A stretch of 64,000 nt of DNA, from contig CALKOT010000054.1 of the NCBI GenBank assembly GCA_938092015.1, positions 1 through 64,000 of the forward strand, written 5' to 3'. Source of the stretch: an uncultured Paracoccaceae bacterium. GTDB taxonomy: Bacteria; Pseudomonadota; Alphaproteobacteria; Rhodobacterales; Rhodobacteraceae. The position numbers and the translations under genes are program-made. The notes under the pieces are model-generated. The model was not told the origin of the DNA. It did not search any database and was given only the letters and a program-made list of their open reading frames with translations. Positions 16,562 to 24,816 of the stretch are shown piece after piece (position 1 is the first letter of the stretch; every line of letters starts with the position of its first letter).

Positions 16562-17494
16562 CTATTGGATTGTGAGTTTACGGGGTTTGCGCCCCGCCAC
16601 TTGCGCCACGGCAATCCCTGCAAGGATCAGCGCCAGCGCAATCCAGAAACTGCCAGGCAGCGTTTCACCCAGGAACGCGACGCCAAACACCACCGCCCAT
16701 AAAGGCACTTGGTAATTCACCAGGCTCAAGAACGGTGGCCCGGCTAGCTGGATGATCTTAAGCATCATCAATTGGGCGAGCGCGGTTGATCCGATGCCTA
16801 GAGATGTGATCGCCAAAAGGGTCAGCCAACTGGCGGTGGTGACGTCCGCGCCACCCGCTATCATGCCCATCGGAATGGTCACAACCGCAGCGATTGCGAG
16901 GATGATGACGCTTATGCCCAACGCATCAGGCGCCTCGGCACGTTTCAGAACAATTGACGAAATGGCATAACAAAAAGCCGCCATAAGGGTGCCAAGCTGG
17001 GCGATCAGAGCAAGCGTATCGCCGCGGCCCAACTGCGCAACCGCTTCGGTTCCGATCAGATACACGACGCCGCCGAACCCGATCGCAAAGCCGATGAAAC
17101 GGCCTTTGGTCATCTGTTCACCCGAAACCAGAAAGTGGCTAAGCGCCAGCGCCATTAAGGGCATTGGCGCCATTAGAAGCCCTGACAGGGCAGACGGAAT
17201 ATGCTGTTGCCCCCATGAGATCAGCAAAAATGGTGCGATGTTGGATGTGACCGCGGCAGCGGCCGCAAATTTCCAAAGGCGTCGGCCGTCTGGGGTTTTC
17301 AGCCTTGGCGGCCTCGCACCGATCGCTTGTGCGATGATCCAAACCAGCGCAGCGGCGAGGGCGAGGCGCAGGCCGACGACTGTGGTTGGTGGCAGTTCTT
17401 TTACGGCGATGCCGGTGAAAAGAAAGCTCGACCCCCAGATGACCCCTAGGCTAATCAGTAGCGCCCATGCGAAGGGCGGCGCAGATCTGTTCAC
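16562..17494 (-). CDS. DMT-superfamily (EamA) membrane transporter
   Basis: The protein has 310 residues and about ten hydrophobic segments in two EamA repeats. The first begins FAWALLISLGVIWGSSFLFTG, and the second has SWLTLLAITSLGIGSTALAQ and VPLWAVVFGVAFLGETLPGSF, the LGE signature of the family. These are inner-membrane metabolite or drug exporters. Its ATG overlaps the upstream PLP-enzyme stop by 4 bases, so the pair is likely a unit in which the exporter handles a substrate or product of the enzyme. Confidence 0.88.
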   Translation of the reverse strand: MNRSAPPFAWALLISLGVIWGSSFLFTGIAVKELPPTTVVGLRLALAAALVWIIAQAIGARPPRLKTPDGRRLWKFAAAAAVTSNIAPFLLISWGQQHIPSALSGLLMAPMPLMALALSHFLVSGEQMTKGRFIGFAIGFGGVVYLIGTEAVAQLGRGDTLALIAQLGTLMAAFCYAISSIVLKRAEAPDALGISVIILAIAAVVTIPMGMIAGGADVTTASWLTLLAITSLGIGSTALAQLMMLKIIQLAGPPFLSLVNYQVPLWAVVFGVAFLGETLPGSFWIALALILAGIAVAQVAGRKPRKLTIQ

Positions 17495-18624
17495 AGAATA
17501 TCGCCGAGCGCTACGATAAGCCGGTCGTAGTCCTCGTCATCATTCCAGAGGTGAGGTGTGATCCGCAGTGACCCGCCACGCTCTGACAGATAGATTTGGC
17601 GCTCGGACAATTGCGCCAGCAGATCCGCAGGCGCGCCGTCTGGCAAACCCGCGCCGATGAAATGCCCGCCGCGCGCATCGTCGGGCGTTGGCGTCAAGCC
17701 AAGTGCGGATAGTCGTTTGCAAAGGTCAGAGTTGCGGGCTGAAAGCGTGTTGTAGAGGTTCTCGACGCCCCATTCTGTGATCTGTTTCAGGGCAGCTATG
17801 ACACCCGGCATTAATGCAAAGTTCGCCCGTTGCCCCATGTCGAACCGGATGGCGCCGGGCTGGTAATCTTCAGTGTACTCAACCAGCGCGCTGAATTTTT
17901 CGCTGTCTTTACGGGTGATCCAGCCTTCTTCAAGTGGCTCGCCATCCCGATGCTGCGGGGCGACATAGAGAAAACCTGTCGTGTAGGGGCAAAGCAGCCA
18001 TTTATAGCCCGCCGCGACAGCGAAATCGGGGCGCACCTTGGCGAAATCGATGGGCAAAGCGCCAGCAGATTGGGTGAGGTCCAGCACCAGCGCTGCGCCT
18101 ACGCGATCGCAAGCCTCACGAACGGCGATCAGGTCAATCAGTGCGCCGTTGGTCCAGAGGACATTACCAACTGATACTATAGAAGTTGCGTCGGTGATGG
18201 CGTCCAATACAGCGCTGGTTGCTGCTTGCCCTTTTGGGACAGGGATTTGCAAAACTTCACCGCCATCACGCCGCGACATACGCCGCCACGGATAGACCTG
18301 GCTAGGGAACTGGTCAGCTAGGGTCAGGACGTGCTGACCTGCGTCCAGTCTTAGGTTTCGAACCGCCGTCTCAATACCGTAGGATGCTGCGGGCACCATA
18401 GCGACCCCCTTTGCATCTGCATTGACGATGCCGGCAAACAACGCCCGCGCTTCATCCACAGGATCGTAGAAATCGGGGATAGTCAGGGTCCAGGGCGTCG
18501 CCTTCATCCGCACACCGTCATCGCACGCACTGACAACGCTGTTCATCAATGGGCCCATATAGGCGCAGTTCAGATACGCAACGTCGCGAGGTATTGCGAA
18601 AAGGTGGCGTTGGCTTGGGATCAT
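17491..18624 (-). CDS. PLP-dependent aminotransferase class V-fold enzyme
   Basis: The protein has 377 residues, in the cysteine desulfurase/kynureninase-like class V fold. LVLDLTQSAGALPIDF carries the PLP-binding Asp, and FAVAAGYKWLLCPYTTGFLYV has the Schiff-base Lys in GYKW. There is no catalytic cysteine loop as in IscS, so a lyase or isopenicillin-epimerase-like role is more likely. It is divergent from an HxlR regulator, with a palindrome in the gap. The substrate cannot be read from sequence. Confidence 0.85.
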   Translation of the reverse strand: MIPSQRHLFAIPRDVAYLNCAYMGPLMNSVVSACDDGVRMKATPWTLTIPDFYDPVDEARALFAGIVNADAKGVAMVPAASYGIETAVRNLRLDAGQHVLTLADQFPSQVYPWRRMSRRDGGEVLQIPVPKGQAATSAVLDAITDATSIVSVGNVLWTNGALIDLIAVREACDRVGAALVLDLTQSAGALPIDFAKVRPDFAVAAGYKWLLCPYTTGFLYVAPQHRDGEPLEEGWITRKDSEKFSALVEYTEDYQPGAIRFDMGQRANFALMPGVIAALKQITEWGVENLYNTLSARNSDLCKRLSALGLTPTPDDARGGHFIGAGLPDGAPADLLAQLSERQIYLSERGGSLRITPHLWNDDEDYDRLIVALGDIL

Positions 18625-18769
18625 TGATCAGCTCCTGTTTGGGTATCGCAACCTTGGCTGGTTCTGGCTTTCAATCTTGGCTCTGGCGTCAGGTAGATCG
18701 GGTCTGCTATTGCTTTGAAAGCATGCCTATCATGGGTCGATTTAGATTGCTGCTAAAAAGATAGCATCG

Positions 18770-18779
18770 GATACGTATC
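18770..18779. promoter_or_regulatory. Candidate HxlR operator (GATACGTATC palindrome)
   Basis: A perfect 10-bp palindrome lies directly before the ribosome binding site of the HxlR gene, in the gap divergent from the PLP-enzyme gene. Its position suggests autoregulation. Binding by the adjacent regulator is inferred. Confidence 0.35.
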
Positions 18780-18793
18780 AAGAAGGAATGTGC

Positions 18794-19153
18794 ATGACCA
18801 AGATACCTATTCCTGGCGGTCTGGTTCGTGGATCTGACCGCCGCACGCCGCTTATGGCGGCGTTTGATCTGTTGGGCCGGCGCTGGGCGATGGGCGTAAT
18901 CTGGCAGCTATGTTTGCACGGCCCTGCAACGTTCCGCGATCTACAGGCGCGCTGCGAGGGTGTGTCGCCTTCGGTCCTGAACGCGCGGATCAAGGAACTG
19001 CGCGAGGCAAAACTGATAGAACGGACTGATCAGGGCTACACTGGAACCGCGCGAGCGGACGAACTGTTCGCGCATCTTACGCCATTGCGAGCCTGGGCAC
19101 ATGATTGGGCGGCTGATCTGGGCGTGGATGACCCGCCGGGCGAGGATGATTAG
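18794..19153 (+). CDS. HxlR-family winged-helix transcriptional regulator
   Basis: AAGAAGGA ending at 18787 favours the second ATG at 18794, giving 119 residues. The winged helix shows PLMAAFDLLGRRWAMGVIWQL, GPATFRDLQARCEGVSPSVLNARIKELREAKLI and a short wing GYTGTARADEL. The N-terminal Cys seen in redox or effector-sensing HxlR members is absent with this start. It probably controls the divergent PLP-enzyme/transporter pair. Confidence 0.85.
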   Translation: MTKIPIPGGLVRGSDRRTPLMAAFDLLGRRWAMGVIWQLCLHGPATFRDLQARCEGVSPSVLNARIKELREAKLIERTDQGYTGTARADELFAHLTPLRAWAHDWAADLGVDDPPGEDD

Positions 19154-19205
19154 CGCTTAGCTTTCTGCCTGCAGTTGCCGGTCGACGGCTGGGCTGGGGT
19201 CATGG

Positions 19206-19346
19206 GTGGCCAGAGTTAAGCGCAAGCAGGACGAAGCCCAAAATGCGGCTTTGTCGGGATTGGTTGACGTGGAGGGTCTTCGCTTTGTGGTTCTGGAAGA
19301 CGTGAACAAACTGGTGGAGGGGGGAAACTTGGCCTCAGCTACCTGA
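19206..19346 (+). CDS. Possible small ORF of unknown function (46 aa)
   Basis: A GTG-initiated frame (VARVKRKQDEAQ...) of 46 codons is the only open reading frame of note between the HxlR gene and the DUF2147 gene. Composition (basic N-terminus, then LRFVVLEDVNKLVEGG) is protein-like, but no clear ribosome binding site is seen. It overlaps the last 12 bases of the opposite-strand gene. It could be a remnant. Confidence 0.2.
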   Translation: MARVKRKQDEAQNAALSGLVDVEGLRFVVLEDVNKLVEGGNLASAT

Positions 19347-19787
19347 GCACAGATTTCGGCCGCCAGCGCTGGTGCGTGTCCAGGTTTCAGACTTGCCTAG
19401 CATTTTGACGCCGAGATAGCCACGCACCTTCATCTGATCGCCGCGCTGCTCCATATCGAAATTGAAGGTTTTTCCGGTCTTTGGATCGTAAATATCGCCG
19501 CCTTCCCATTCAGATGAACTGACAGGTTTGACGCCGGATATAACCTCTATCCCGCACCAGTGACGGGTGCGCAGCGCCTCAACCGGGTTTTTGCGATCCA
19601 GCCGGTCGCGACCGTCCTTGAACTTCATCTTTTTTAGCCAGACTGTGCGTCCGCACAGTGCGTCGCCGCACGCATAAACATCGACGATGACCCCCTTTTT
19701 CTGGGTCAGCCACAGGCCGTAGGGGCTGGCCGCCGCCGTAAGGGCGGATGGGATCAGAAAGGTCAGAACTGTGATCAGGCGAAGCAT
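19335..19787 (-). CDS. DUF2147-family exported protein
   Basis: I start at 19787 (MLRLITVLTFLIPSALTAAA), giving 150 residues with a signal peptide. The mature part shows the DUF2147 pattern: GLWLTQKKGVIVDVYACGD, LCGRTVWLKK, HWCGIEVISGVKP, GGDIYDPKTGKTFNFDM and MKVRGYLGVKMLGKSETWTR. A longer in-frame start at 19862 would bury the signal peptide. DUF2147 proteins are periplasmic or outer-surface lipocalin-like folds of unknown role. Confidence 0.8.
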   Translation of the reverse strand: MLRLITVLTFLIPSALTAAASPYGLWLTQKKGVIVDVYACGDALCGRTVWLKKMKFKDGRDRLDRKNPVEALRTRHWCGIEVISGVKPVSSSEWEGGDIYDPKTGKTFNFDMEQRGDQMKVRGYLGVKMLGKSETWTRTSAGGRNLCSGS

Positions 19788-19901
19788 TTTGGCATCCCGG
19801 GTCGATGGAATGAAAGTGATACGCACGAAAATACTACCTCCGTCGCATGGCGGGCAAATCACACTGCGTCACGAAGTCTTTCAGATCGTCAGGCCGCAGA
19901 A

Positions 19902-20350
19902 TTACTTGGTCGAAAGAATGATGCTTTGGCTGGTTGGGACAAGCTTGACCCTTCGCGCAACGCCTTCCAAAACGCCGTCGCTAAATCCACGCCGCAAGAG
20001 ACCATCTTCCGTCAGCCAGTCGGGCGCTACGATGTATTCCATGCACGTCCAGTCATTCGCCTCAAATCCCAACTTCTGGCGAAAGAGCGCCTGACTGGCT
20101 TTGTCGAGTACTTTTAACTGGGCGTCGGGACGGACGACGCCCCCCTCGCTGAGGTAATAGAACAGCTCTTCCTTTGCATCGGGTGTTGGCAGGCACAGCT
20201 GATTGTCCCGCAGCACAGTTTCGGCCTTGCTGACGACGATACGTTTTTCCCCAAAGGTGCCACGCAGAGCGCGGGCGGCTGAAACATGGGTTGTCAGTTC
20301 ATACCGGTCGCCCTCAATCTTACGAAGATAGTCGAGATGCGAGCAACCCC
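19902..20350 (-). pseudogene. C-terminal part of a frameshifted hypothetical membrane-anchored protein
   Basis: This frame continues the protein begun at 20539. It opens just after a stop and has no good start codon until a GTG about 135 bases in, yet it reads as sensible protein from the start (HLDYLRKIEGDRYELTTHVS, then RGTFGEKRIVVSKAETVLRD). Joining it to the upstream frame needs one extra base; a fifth G in the G4 run at 20347-20350 gives ...VFSDGG-CSHLDYLRKIEG. No known family is recognised. Confidence 0.6.
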
Positions 20351-20539
20351 GTCAGAAAAGACGTCAATGCAGGCCGCGACTTGCTCATCTGTCAGTTGGT
20401 CGAAGATTTCCTGTGATTGGCTGAATACATAGATCTCAAGCGTAAACCCACGTAACCGGGCAACCGAGGCCTGCGACAGTATGATACTAGCGATGAGCAC
20501 GAAAAGCAGGCCAAACACGACAATGTTTCGCAAAAGCAT
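20294..20539 (-). CDS. N-terminal part of a frameshifted hypothetical membrane-anchored protein
   Basis: The protein reads 81 residues before a stop. It has one N-terminal membrane segment (IVVFGLLFVLIASIIL), then a soluble region with DQLTDEQVAACIDVFSDG. The last 15 residues or so (RISTIFVRLRATGMN) are probably out-of-frame. It starts 3 bp after the stop of the upstream membrane protein, so the two formed an operon. The full product would be about 210 residues with most of it outside the membrane. Function is unknown. Confidence 0.6.
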   Translation of the reverse strand: MLLRNIVVFGLLFVLIASIILSQASVARLRGFTLEIYVFSQSQEIFDQLTDEQVAACIDVFSDGVARISTIFVRLRATGMN

Positions 20540-20542
20540 GAA

Positions 20543-20965
20543 CTATCCGCCGAATAAGTACAGAAACCTGCGCAGCGAAGCTGTAATGATAATCGCGCCA
20601 AGACCAAGCGCCTTCATTGCATCAGCAAGAGGGCCCTTGCAGGCCATTCCAAATGCCAAGCAGGACATGATTGCGGGCCAGCCGACATAGAGCCAATAGC
20701 CTCCGAACTGGCGCATGAATGCGAATTCAAGATCGCCCTGATAGATCAGGCTTTTGGCGGCAGCGGAATCGGGGCCGCAGTACACTGCGAAAAGTGTCGC
20801 TGCACCGTCAAATATAACGCCAAACAATAGAAAGTAAATTTCCAGATCGTCGCGAAGATCCAGCTTTTGCAGCCAAGTTCGTTGTCTTGGGTAACGCTGA
20901 GATGGATCTCTGTTTTCATTTCGCTGGGCAACCCGGCGTTGAAAATCCTGAATTTGTTCCGACAT
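20543..20965 (-). CDS. Hypothetical inner-membrane protein
   Basis: With the start at 20965 (MSEQIQDFQRRVAQRN) the protein has 140 residues: a polar arginine-rich N-terminus of about 40, then hydrophobic segments (IYFLLFGVIFDGAATLFAVYC, GYWLYVGWPAIMSCLAFGMAC, LGLGAIIITASL). It is probably an integral protein with three membrane spans. It lies upstream of the frameshifted membrane-anchored gene by 3 bp. No family is recognised. Confidence 0.65.
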   Translation of the reverse strand: MSEQIQDFQRRVAQRNENRDPSQRYPRQRTWLQKLDLRDDLEIYFLLFGVIFDGAATLFAVYCGPDSAAAKSLIYQGDLEFAFMRQFGGYWLYVGWPAIMSCLAFGMACKGPLADAMKALGLGAIIITASLRRFLYLFGG

Positions 20966-21210
20966 GAAACATCGCCCGGGAAATTGAATTGATGGTAAAA
21001 ACACATTTGAAATAAGCGACAAGTACACTGATCAAATGATCATCGCCGACGATCCGTCCATTGGCAAAGCTTTGGCTGAAAGCGATGTGCATTTTCCGAT
21101 CGGAAACCCACGTTTCTTATCGGTTACACGTGCGACCATTCCCTGTCTGTTTCCGACATAATTCCACTTGCGGTTCTGAATTGGCCGGCCTAAGTCAGGT
21201 GTGGGCGCGT

Positions 21211-21258
21211 CGTCGGACAAGGGCGACAGGCGGCGTGCTCAGCTAAATCGCCCTGACG
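21211..21258 (+). promoter_or_regulatory. Structured leader candidate upstream of serC
   Basis: Just before serC the sequences AGGGCGA (21220-21226) and TCGCCCT (21248-21254) pair perfectly. The flanking CGTC (21211-21214) and GACG (21255-21258) extend the stem across a 5-base bulge. A structured RNA motif upstream of serC has been described in alphaproteobacteria; I cannot score this sequence against it. The hairpin ends 13 bases before the start codon, so it could gate translation. Confidence 0.35.
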
Positions 21259-21271
21259 ATGGAGCGCGTCA

Positions 21272-22447
21272 ATGACGTTCCCTACCAAGCCGCAGGCTAA
21301 GCCTGCGCGTGCAGAATTTTCTTCTGGTCCCTGTCCCAAACATCCTGAGTGGTCTGTCGAGGCTGTCGCCTCAAAAGCCTTCCTTGGTCGGTCGCATCGC
21401 GCGTCCGCCCCGAAAGCCCAGCTAAAGGCCGCTGTTGATCGCACGGCTGAAATGCTCGGTGTGCCTGAGGGCTACAAAGTCGGCATCGTGCCTGCATCTG
21501 ATACAGGCGCCGTTGAGATGGCGATGTGGTCCATGCTGGGCGCGCGCCCGGTTGATGTGCTGGTCTGGGAAAGCTTCGGCGCCGGATGGGCGACAGACAT
21601 CAAGAAGCAGCTGAAGCTGGACGATGTGAATGTGCTGAAGGCGGACTATGGCCAATTGCCTGATCTGGCCGCTGTGCGCAAAGACGCTGATGTTGTCTTC
21701 ACATGGAATGGTACAACGTCTGGCGTGCGTGTCCCGAATGCTGATTGGATCGCCAAGGATCGCGCTGGTCTGACTATTTGTGACGCAACCTCAGCCGCCT
21801 TCGCGCAAGAGCTTGATTGGGACAAACTGGATGTCGTGACGTTCTCCTGGCAGAAGGTGATGGGTGGTGAAGGCGCGCATGGTGTGCTGGTTCTTAGCCC
21901 CCGAGCCATAGAGCGGTTGGAGACGTTTGATGCTGGTCGCGCCCTGCCAAAAATCTTCCGCCTGACCAAAGGTGGCAAGCTGATTGACGGCGTCTTCAAG
22001 GGTGAAACGATTAACACGCCGTCGATGCTCGCCGTCGCTGACTATGTCGATGCGCTGGATTGGGCGGACCGTGTTGGCGGTCGCAAAGCATTGCAGGCGC
22101 GGGCTGATGCGAACTTTGCTGCGATCCAGTCATGGGTCGACCAAACTGACTGGGTTGCGAACCTGGCGGACAACTCTGCGACGCGGTCGAATACGTCCGT
22201 TTGCCTGAAAGTCACTGATCCCGCCATAGCGGCGTTGGACGATGCGGCGCAGAAGGCGTTCTGCAAAAAGATCGTGACGTTGCTGGATGCGGAAGACGCC
22301 GCTTATGACATCGGCGGCTATCGCGACGCACCTGCGGGTCTGCGGATCTGGTGCGGGGCGACGGTTGATGCATCGGATGTTGAGGCTTTGACGCCGTGGC
22401 TCGACTGGGCCTTTGCGACTGCGAAGGCAGATCTGGTGGCCGCATAG
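21272..22447 (+). CDS. serC: Phosphoserine aminotransferase
   Basis: The protein has 391 residues and catalyses the second step of serine synthesis, transferring an amino group from glutamate to 3-phosphohydroxypyruvate. [16 protein letters not shown] is the N-terminal signature of the alphaproteobacterial type. [22 protein letters not shown] carries the PLP lysine, and TSGVRVPN and [18 protein letters not shown] are also diagnostic. It is followed by serA after 136 bp and a strong hairpin, so expression may be shared with partial attenuation. Confidence 0.95.
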   Translation: MTFPTKPQAKPARAEFSSGPCPKHPEWSVEAVASKAFLGRSHRASAPKAQLKAAVDRTAEMLGVPEGYKVGIVPASDTGAVEMAMWSMLGARPVDVLVWESFGAGWATDIKKQLKLDDVNVLKADYGQLPDLAAVRKDADVVFTWNGTTSGVRVPNADWIAKDRAGLTICDATSAAFAQELDWDKLDVVTFSWQKVMGGEGAHGVLVLSPRAIERLETFDAGRALPKIFRLTKGGKLIDGVFKGETINTPSMLAVADYVDALDWADRVGGRKALQARADANFAAIQSWVDQTDWVANLADNSATRSNTSVCLKVTDPAIAALDDAAQKAFCKKIVTLLDAEDAAYDIGGYRDAPAGLRIWCGATVDASDVEALTPWLDWAFATAKADLVAA

Positions 22448-22494
22448 AGAGAACAGGCGCGCAGGACTTCCCCCTGTATCTCCCGCGCGCTGAA

Positions 22495-22525
22495 CCCCGC
22501 TCTAACCCTACTTTTGAGAGCGGGG
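22495..22525 (+). terminator. Hairpin between serC and serA
   Basis: A perfect 9-bp stem (CCCCGCTCT / AGAGCGGGG, 13-base loop) follows serC by about 50 bases. Only CATTT follows, a poor T-run, so it could be a weak terminator that sets the serC:serA ratio, or an RNA-processing site. Confidence 0.5.
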
Positions 22526-22583
22526 CATTTCCCCAAAACATCAAGGCGCGCGCTGGGCGCTGCGCCGATCAAGGACAAGACGA

Positions 22584-24176
22584 ATGGCAAAAGTACTGAT
22601 TTCCGACAAGCTGAGCGAAGCCGCGGTGCAGATCTTCAAGGATCGTGGGGTTGAGGTGGATTTCCAGCCTGACCTTGGCAAAGACGCTGCGAAACTGAAG
22701 TCGATCATTGGCGATTATGATGGGCTGGCGATCCGGTCCGCGACCAAGGCGACGGCTGAGATTATTGAGGCCGCGACTAACCTGAAAGTCATTGGCCGCG
22801 CCGGTATTGGCGTTGATAATGTTGATATCGCCGCAGCCTCCGCCAAAGGGACCGTGGTGATGAACACGCCGTTTGGGAACTCCATCACCACGGCGGAACA
22901 TGCAATTGCGATGATGTTCGCAGCCGCACGCCAGATCCCGTCCGCCGACGCCTCTACGCAGGCTGGCAAATGGGAAAAGTCCAAGTTCATGGGCACTGAG
23001 ATCACCGGCAAGACGCTGGGCCTGGTCGGCGCTGGCAATATCGGCTCGGTTGTCGCCTCCCGCGCGTTGGGTTTGAAAATGAAGGTCGCGGCGTTTGATC
23101 CGTTCCTTTCCGCTGACAAAGCGCAGGAACTTGGTATCGAGAAGGTTGAAGAGCTGGATGACCTTTTGGCTCGCGCCGACTTCGTGACGCTGCATCTGCC
23201 AAAAACTGAGAAAACGGCGAACATCCTGTCGGCTGAGAAGATCGCCAAGATGAAACCGGGCGCCCGCTTGATCAATTGCGCCCGCGGCGGTCTGGTGGAT
23301 GAAGCCGCGGTGCGTGCAGCGCTGGACAGCGGCCATCTCGCCGCCGCCGCGTTCGACGTGTTCGCCGAAGAGCCTGCCAAGGATAATCCTCTCTTTGGCG
23401 CGCCGAACTTTGTCGCCACACCACACCTCGGTGCAGCGACGTCTGAGGCGCAGGAAAATGTTGCACTTCAGGTGGCTCAGCAGATGTCGGACTACCTGAT
23501 GCAAGGCGCGATCTCGAACGCGATCAACGCGCCATCGGTGACGGCTGAGGAAGCGCCTATCCTGCAGCCCTGGATCAACCTTTGCGAAATTCTCGGTGGG
23601 TTCGCCGGGCAGGTGACCGAGAACGCGATCAAAGAGGTTGAGATCGAGTATGTCGGCGTCGTCGGCGATCTAAATCTCAAGCCGCTGACATCGGCGCTGG
23701 TCGCGGCGATGATGAAACCGCTGGTCGGCGAAGGTGGGGTGAACATGGTCTCGGCCCCGGTCGTCGCCCGCGAGCGCGGCGTAAAGATTGCCGAAACCCG
23801 CAAAGACGCGCAGGGCGCTTATGGCTCCTACGTTCGGCTGACTGTGGTGACCGAAAACCAGACCCGCTCGGTCGCCGGTACAGTGTTCTCGGACGGCAAG
23901 CCGCGCTTCATCCAGATCAAAGGCATCGGGCTGGAGGCTGAGCCGCAGAAATTCATGCTCTACACCACCAACGCCGACATGCCGGGCTATATCGGCGCCC
24001 TCGGCACCACGCTGGGCGCGCTGAACGTGAACATCGCGACCTTCGCGCTGGGCCGGGCCGAAAAGGACGGTGAGGCGATTGCCCTGTTGGGCGTAGACGA
24101 GGTGATCCCGGAATCGACGCTTGAGCAGATCCGCCGCCTGCCGCAGGTCACGCAGGCCAAAGCACTGGCGTTTTGA
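22584..24176 (+). CDS. serA: D-3-phosphoglycerate dehydrogenase (long form with ACT-type domains)
   Basis: The protein has 530 residues, the long SerA with substrate, NAD-binding, ASB and ACT domains. GRAGIGVDNVDIAAA and the Rossmann motif GLVGAGNIGSVVASRALGLK are clear, as are LINCARGGLVDEAA and the catalytic region PNFVATPHLGAATSEAQ. From about 320 the ASB domain (LVGEGGVNMVSAPVVA) and from about 455 the ACT domain (MPGYIGALGTTLGALNVNIATFALGR) follow. It commits 3-phosphoglycerate to serine and may be feedback-regulated by serine. A terminator follows. Confidence 0.97.
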   Translation: MAKVLISDKLSEAAVQIFKDRGVEVDFQPDLGKDAAKLKSIIGDYDGLAIRSATKATAEIIEAATNLKVIGRAGIGVDNVDIAAASAKGTVVMNTPFGNSITTAEHAIAMMFAAARQIPSADASTQAGKWEKSKFMGTEITGKTLGLVGAGNIGSVVASRALGLKMKVAAFDPFLSADKAQELGIEKVEELDDLLARADFVTLHLPKTEKTANILSAEKIAKMKPGARLINCARGGLVDEAAVRAALDSGHLAAAAFDVFAEEPAKDNPLFGAPNFVATPHLGAATSEAQENVALQVAQQMSDYLMQGAISNAINAPSVTAEEAPILQPWINLCEILGGFAGQVTENAIKEVEIEYVGVVGDLNLKPLTSALVAAMMKPLVGEGGVNMVSAPVVARERGVKIAETRKDAQGAYGSYVRLTVVTENQTRSVAGTVFSDGKPRFIQIKGIGLEAEPQKFMLYTTNADMPGYIGALGTTLGALNVNIATFALGRAEKDGEAIALLGVDEVIPESTLEQIRRLPQVTQAKALAF

Positions 24177-24184
24177 TATCAAGG

Positions 24185-24212
24185 GTCGCCCGAACCAACC
24201 GGTTTGGGCGAT
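24185..24212 (+). terminator. Terminator-like hairpin after serA
   Basis: GTCGCCCGAACC at 24185-24196 pairs with GGTTTGGGCGAT at 24201-24212 (12 pairs counting two G-U), with loop AACC, and CTTT follows. It begins 8 bases after the serA stop. Confidence 0.6.
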
Positions 24213-24325
24213 CTTTCACATATGAAAGCTGCCTTAAGGCATTGAAATTATTGAAATCCTAGCGTGAATGCCTTAATGTGTTCTTGTTTTGATCACAAAT
24301 TTCGGGCGCGATTTGGATCACGCCT

Positions 24326-24691
24326 CTATTTGGCGGCTTCCGCATCATAAGCCTCGCGCGCGGCGTCGATGTTTTTCAGGTTTCCAAGGGCCCAGTAACC
24401 AAGTGCGCTGACCGGTTCGCGAAATGAATGTCCCATTTCGGTTAGGTTGTATTCGACCTTTGGTGGGATCGTCGGATGGTAGGTCCGGTTCACCAGCCCG
24501 TCCTTTTCCAGTTCTTTCAAGCTCAGGCTGAGCATCCGCTGCGAAATGCCGAGGTTCCGCTTCAATTCATTGAATCGCAGCGTGCCGTATTGCGCCAGTG
24601 AGATGACGACAAGAACGCTCCATCTATCACCGACCCGCGACAGCACTTCGTTTATGCGTTTGCAGTCCGGGCATTGCGTGTCGTCCAACAT
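24326..24691 (-). CDS. HxlR-family winged-helix transcriptional regulator
   Basis: The protein has 121 residues. An N-terminal CPDCKRINEVLSRVGDRWSVLVVISL has the cysteine position often used for redox or electrophile sensing in HxlR/YodB members, and FNELKRNLGISQRMLSLSLKELEKDGLV plus PKVEYNLTEMGHSF complete the winged helix. It is divergent from the nitroreductase gene, the arrangement of YodB/CatR-type quinone-responsive regulators. I infer repression of the nitroreductase relieved by electrophiles. Confidence 0.87.
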   Translation of the reverse strand: MLDDTQCPDCKRINEVLSRVGDRWSVLVVISLAQYGTLRFNELKRNLGISQRMLSLSLKELEKDGLVNRTYHPTIPPKVEYNLTEMGHSFREPVSALGYWALGNLKNIDAAREAYDAEAAK

Positions 24692-24765
24692 GGCGGTTCC
24701 CTTTTTGTGACCGAGGCTAAGAAATGTGCCCTCTTGTGGCCAGTCTCGGTTCTCATTAGATCGTC

Positions 24766-24782
24766 GGTATCAAATGTATACC
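24766..24782. promoter_or_regulatory. Candidate HxlR operator upstream of the nitroreductase
   Basis: GGTAT-7 bases-ATACC forms a 17-bp inverted repeat (GTATC...GTATAC type) 35 bases before the nitroreductase start, within the gap divergent from the HxlR gene. It resembles reported HxlR/YodB sites by spacing; binding is inferred. Confidence 0.35.
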
Positions 24783-24816
24783 CAACATCGCAGACATCTA
24801 CAACGGGAACACCTAC

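Noticed and set aside
21029-21042. TGATCA-AA-TGATCA upstream of the hypothetical membrane protein gene
   Set aside because: Each half is self-palindromic, and nothing links it to a regulator.
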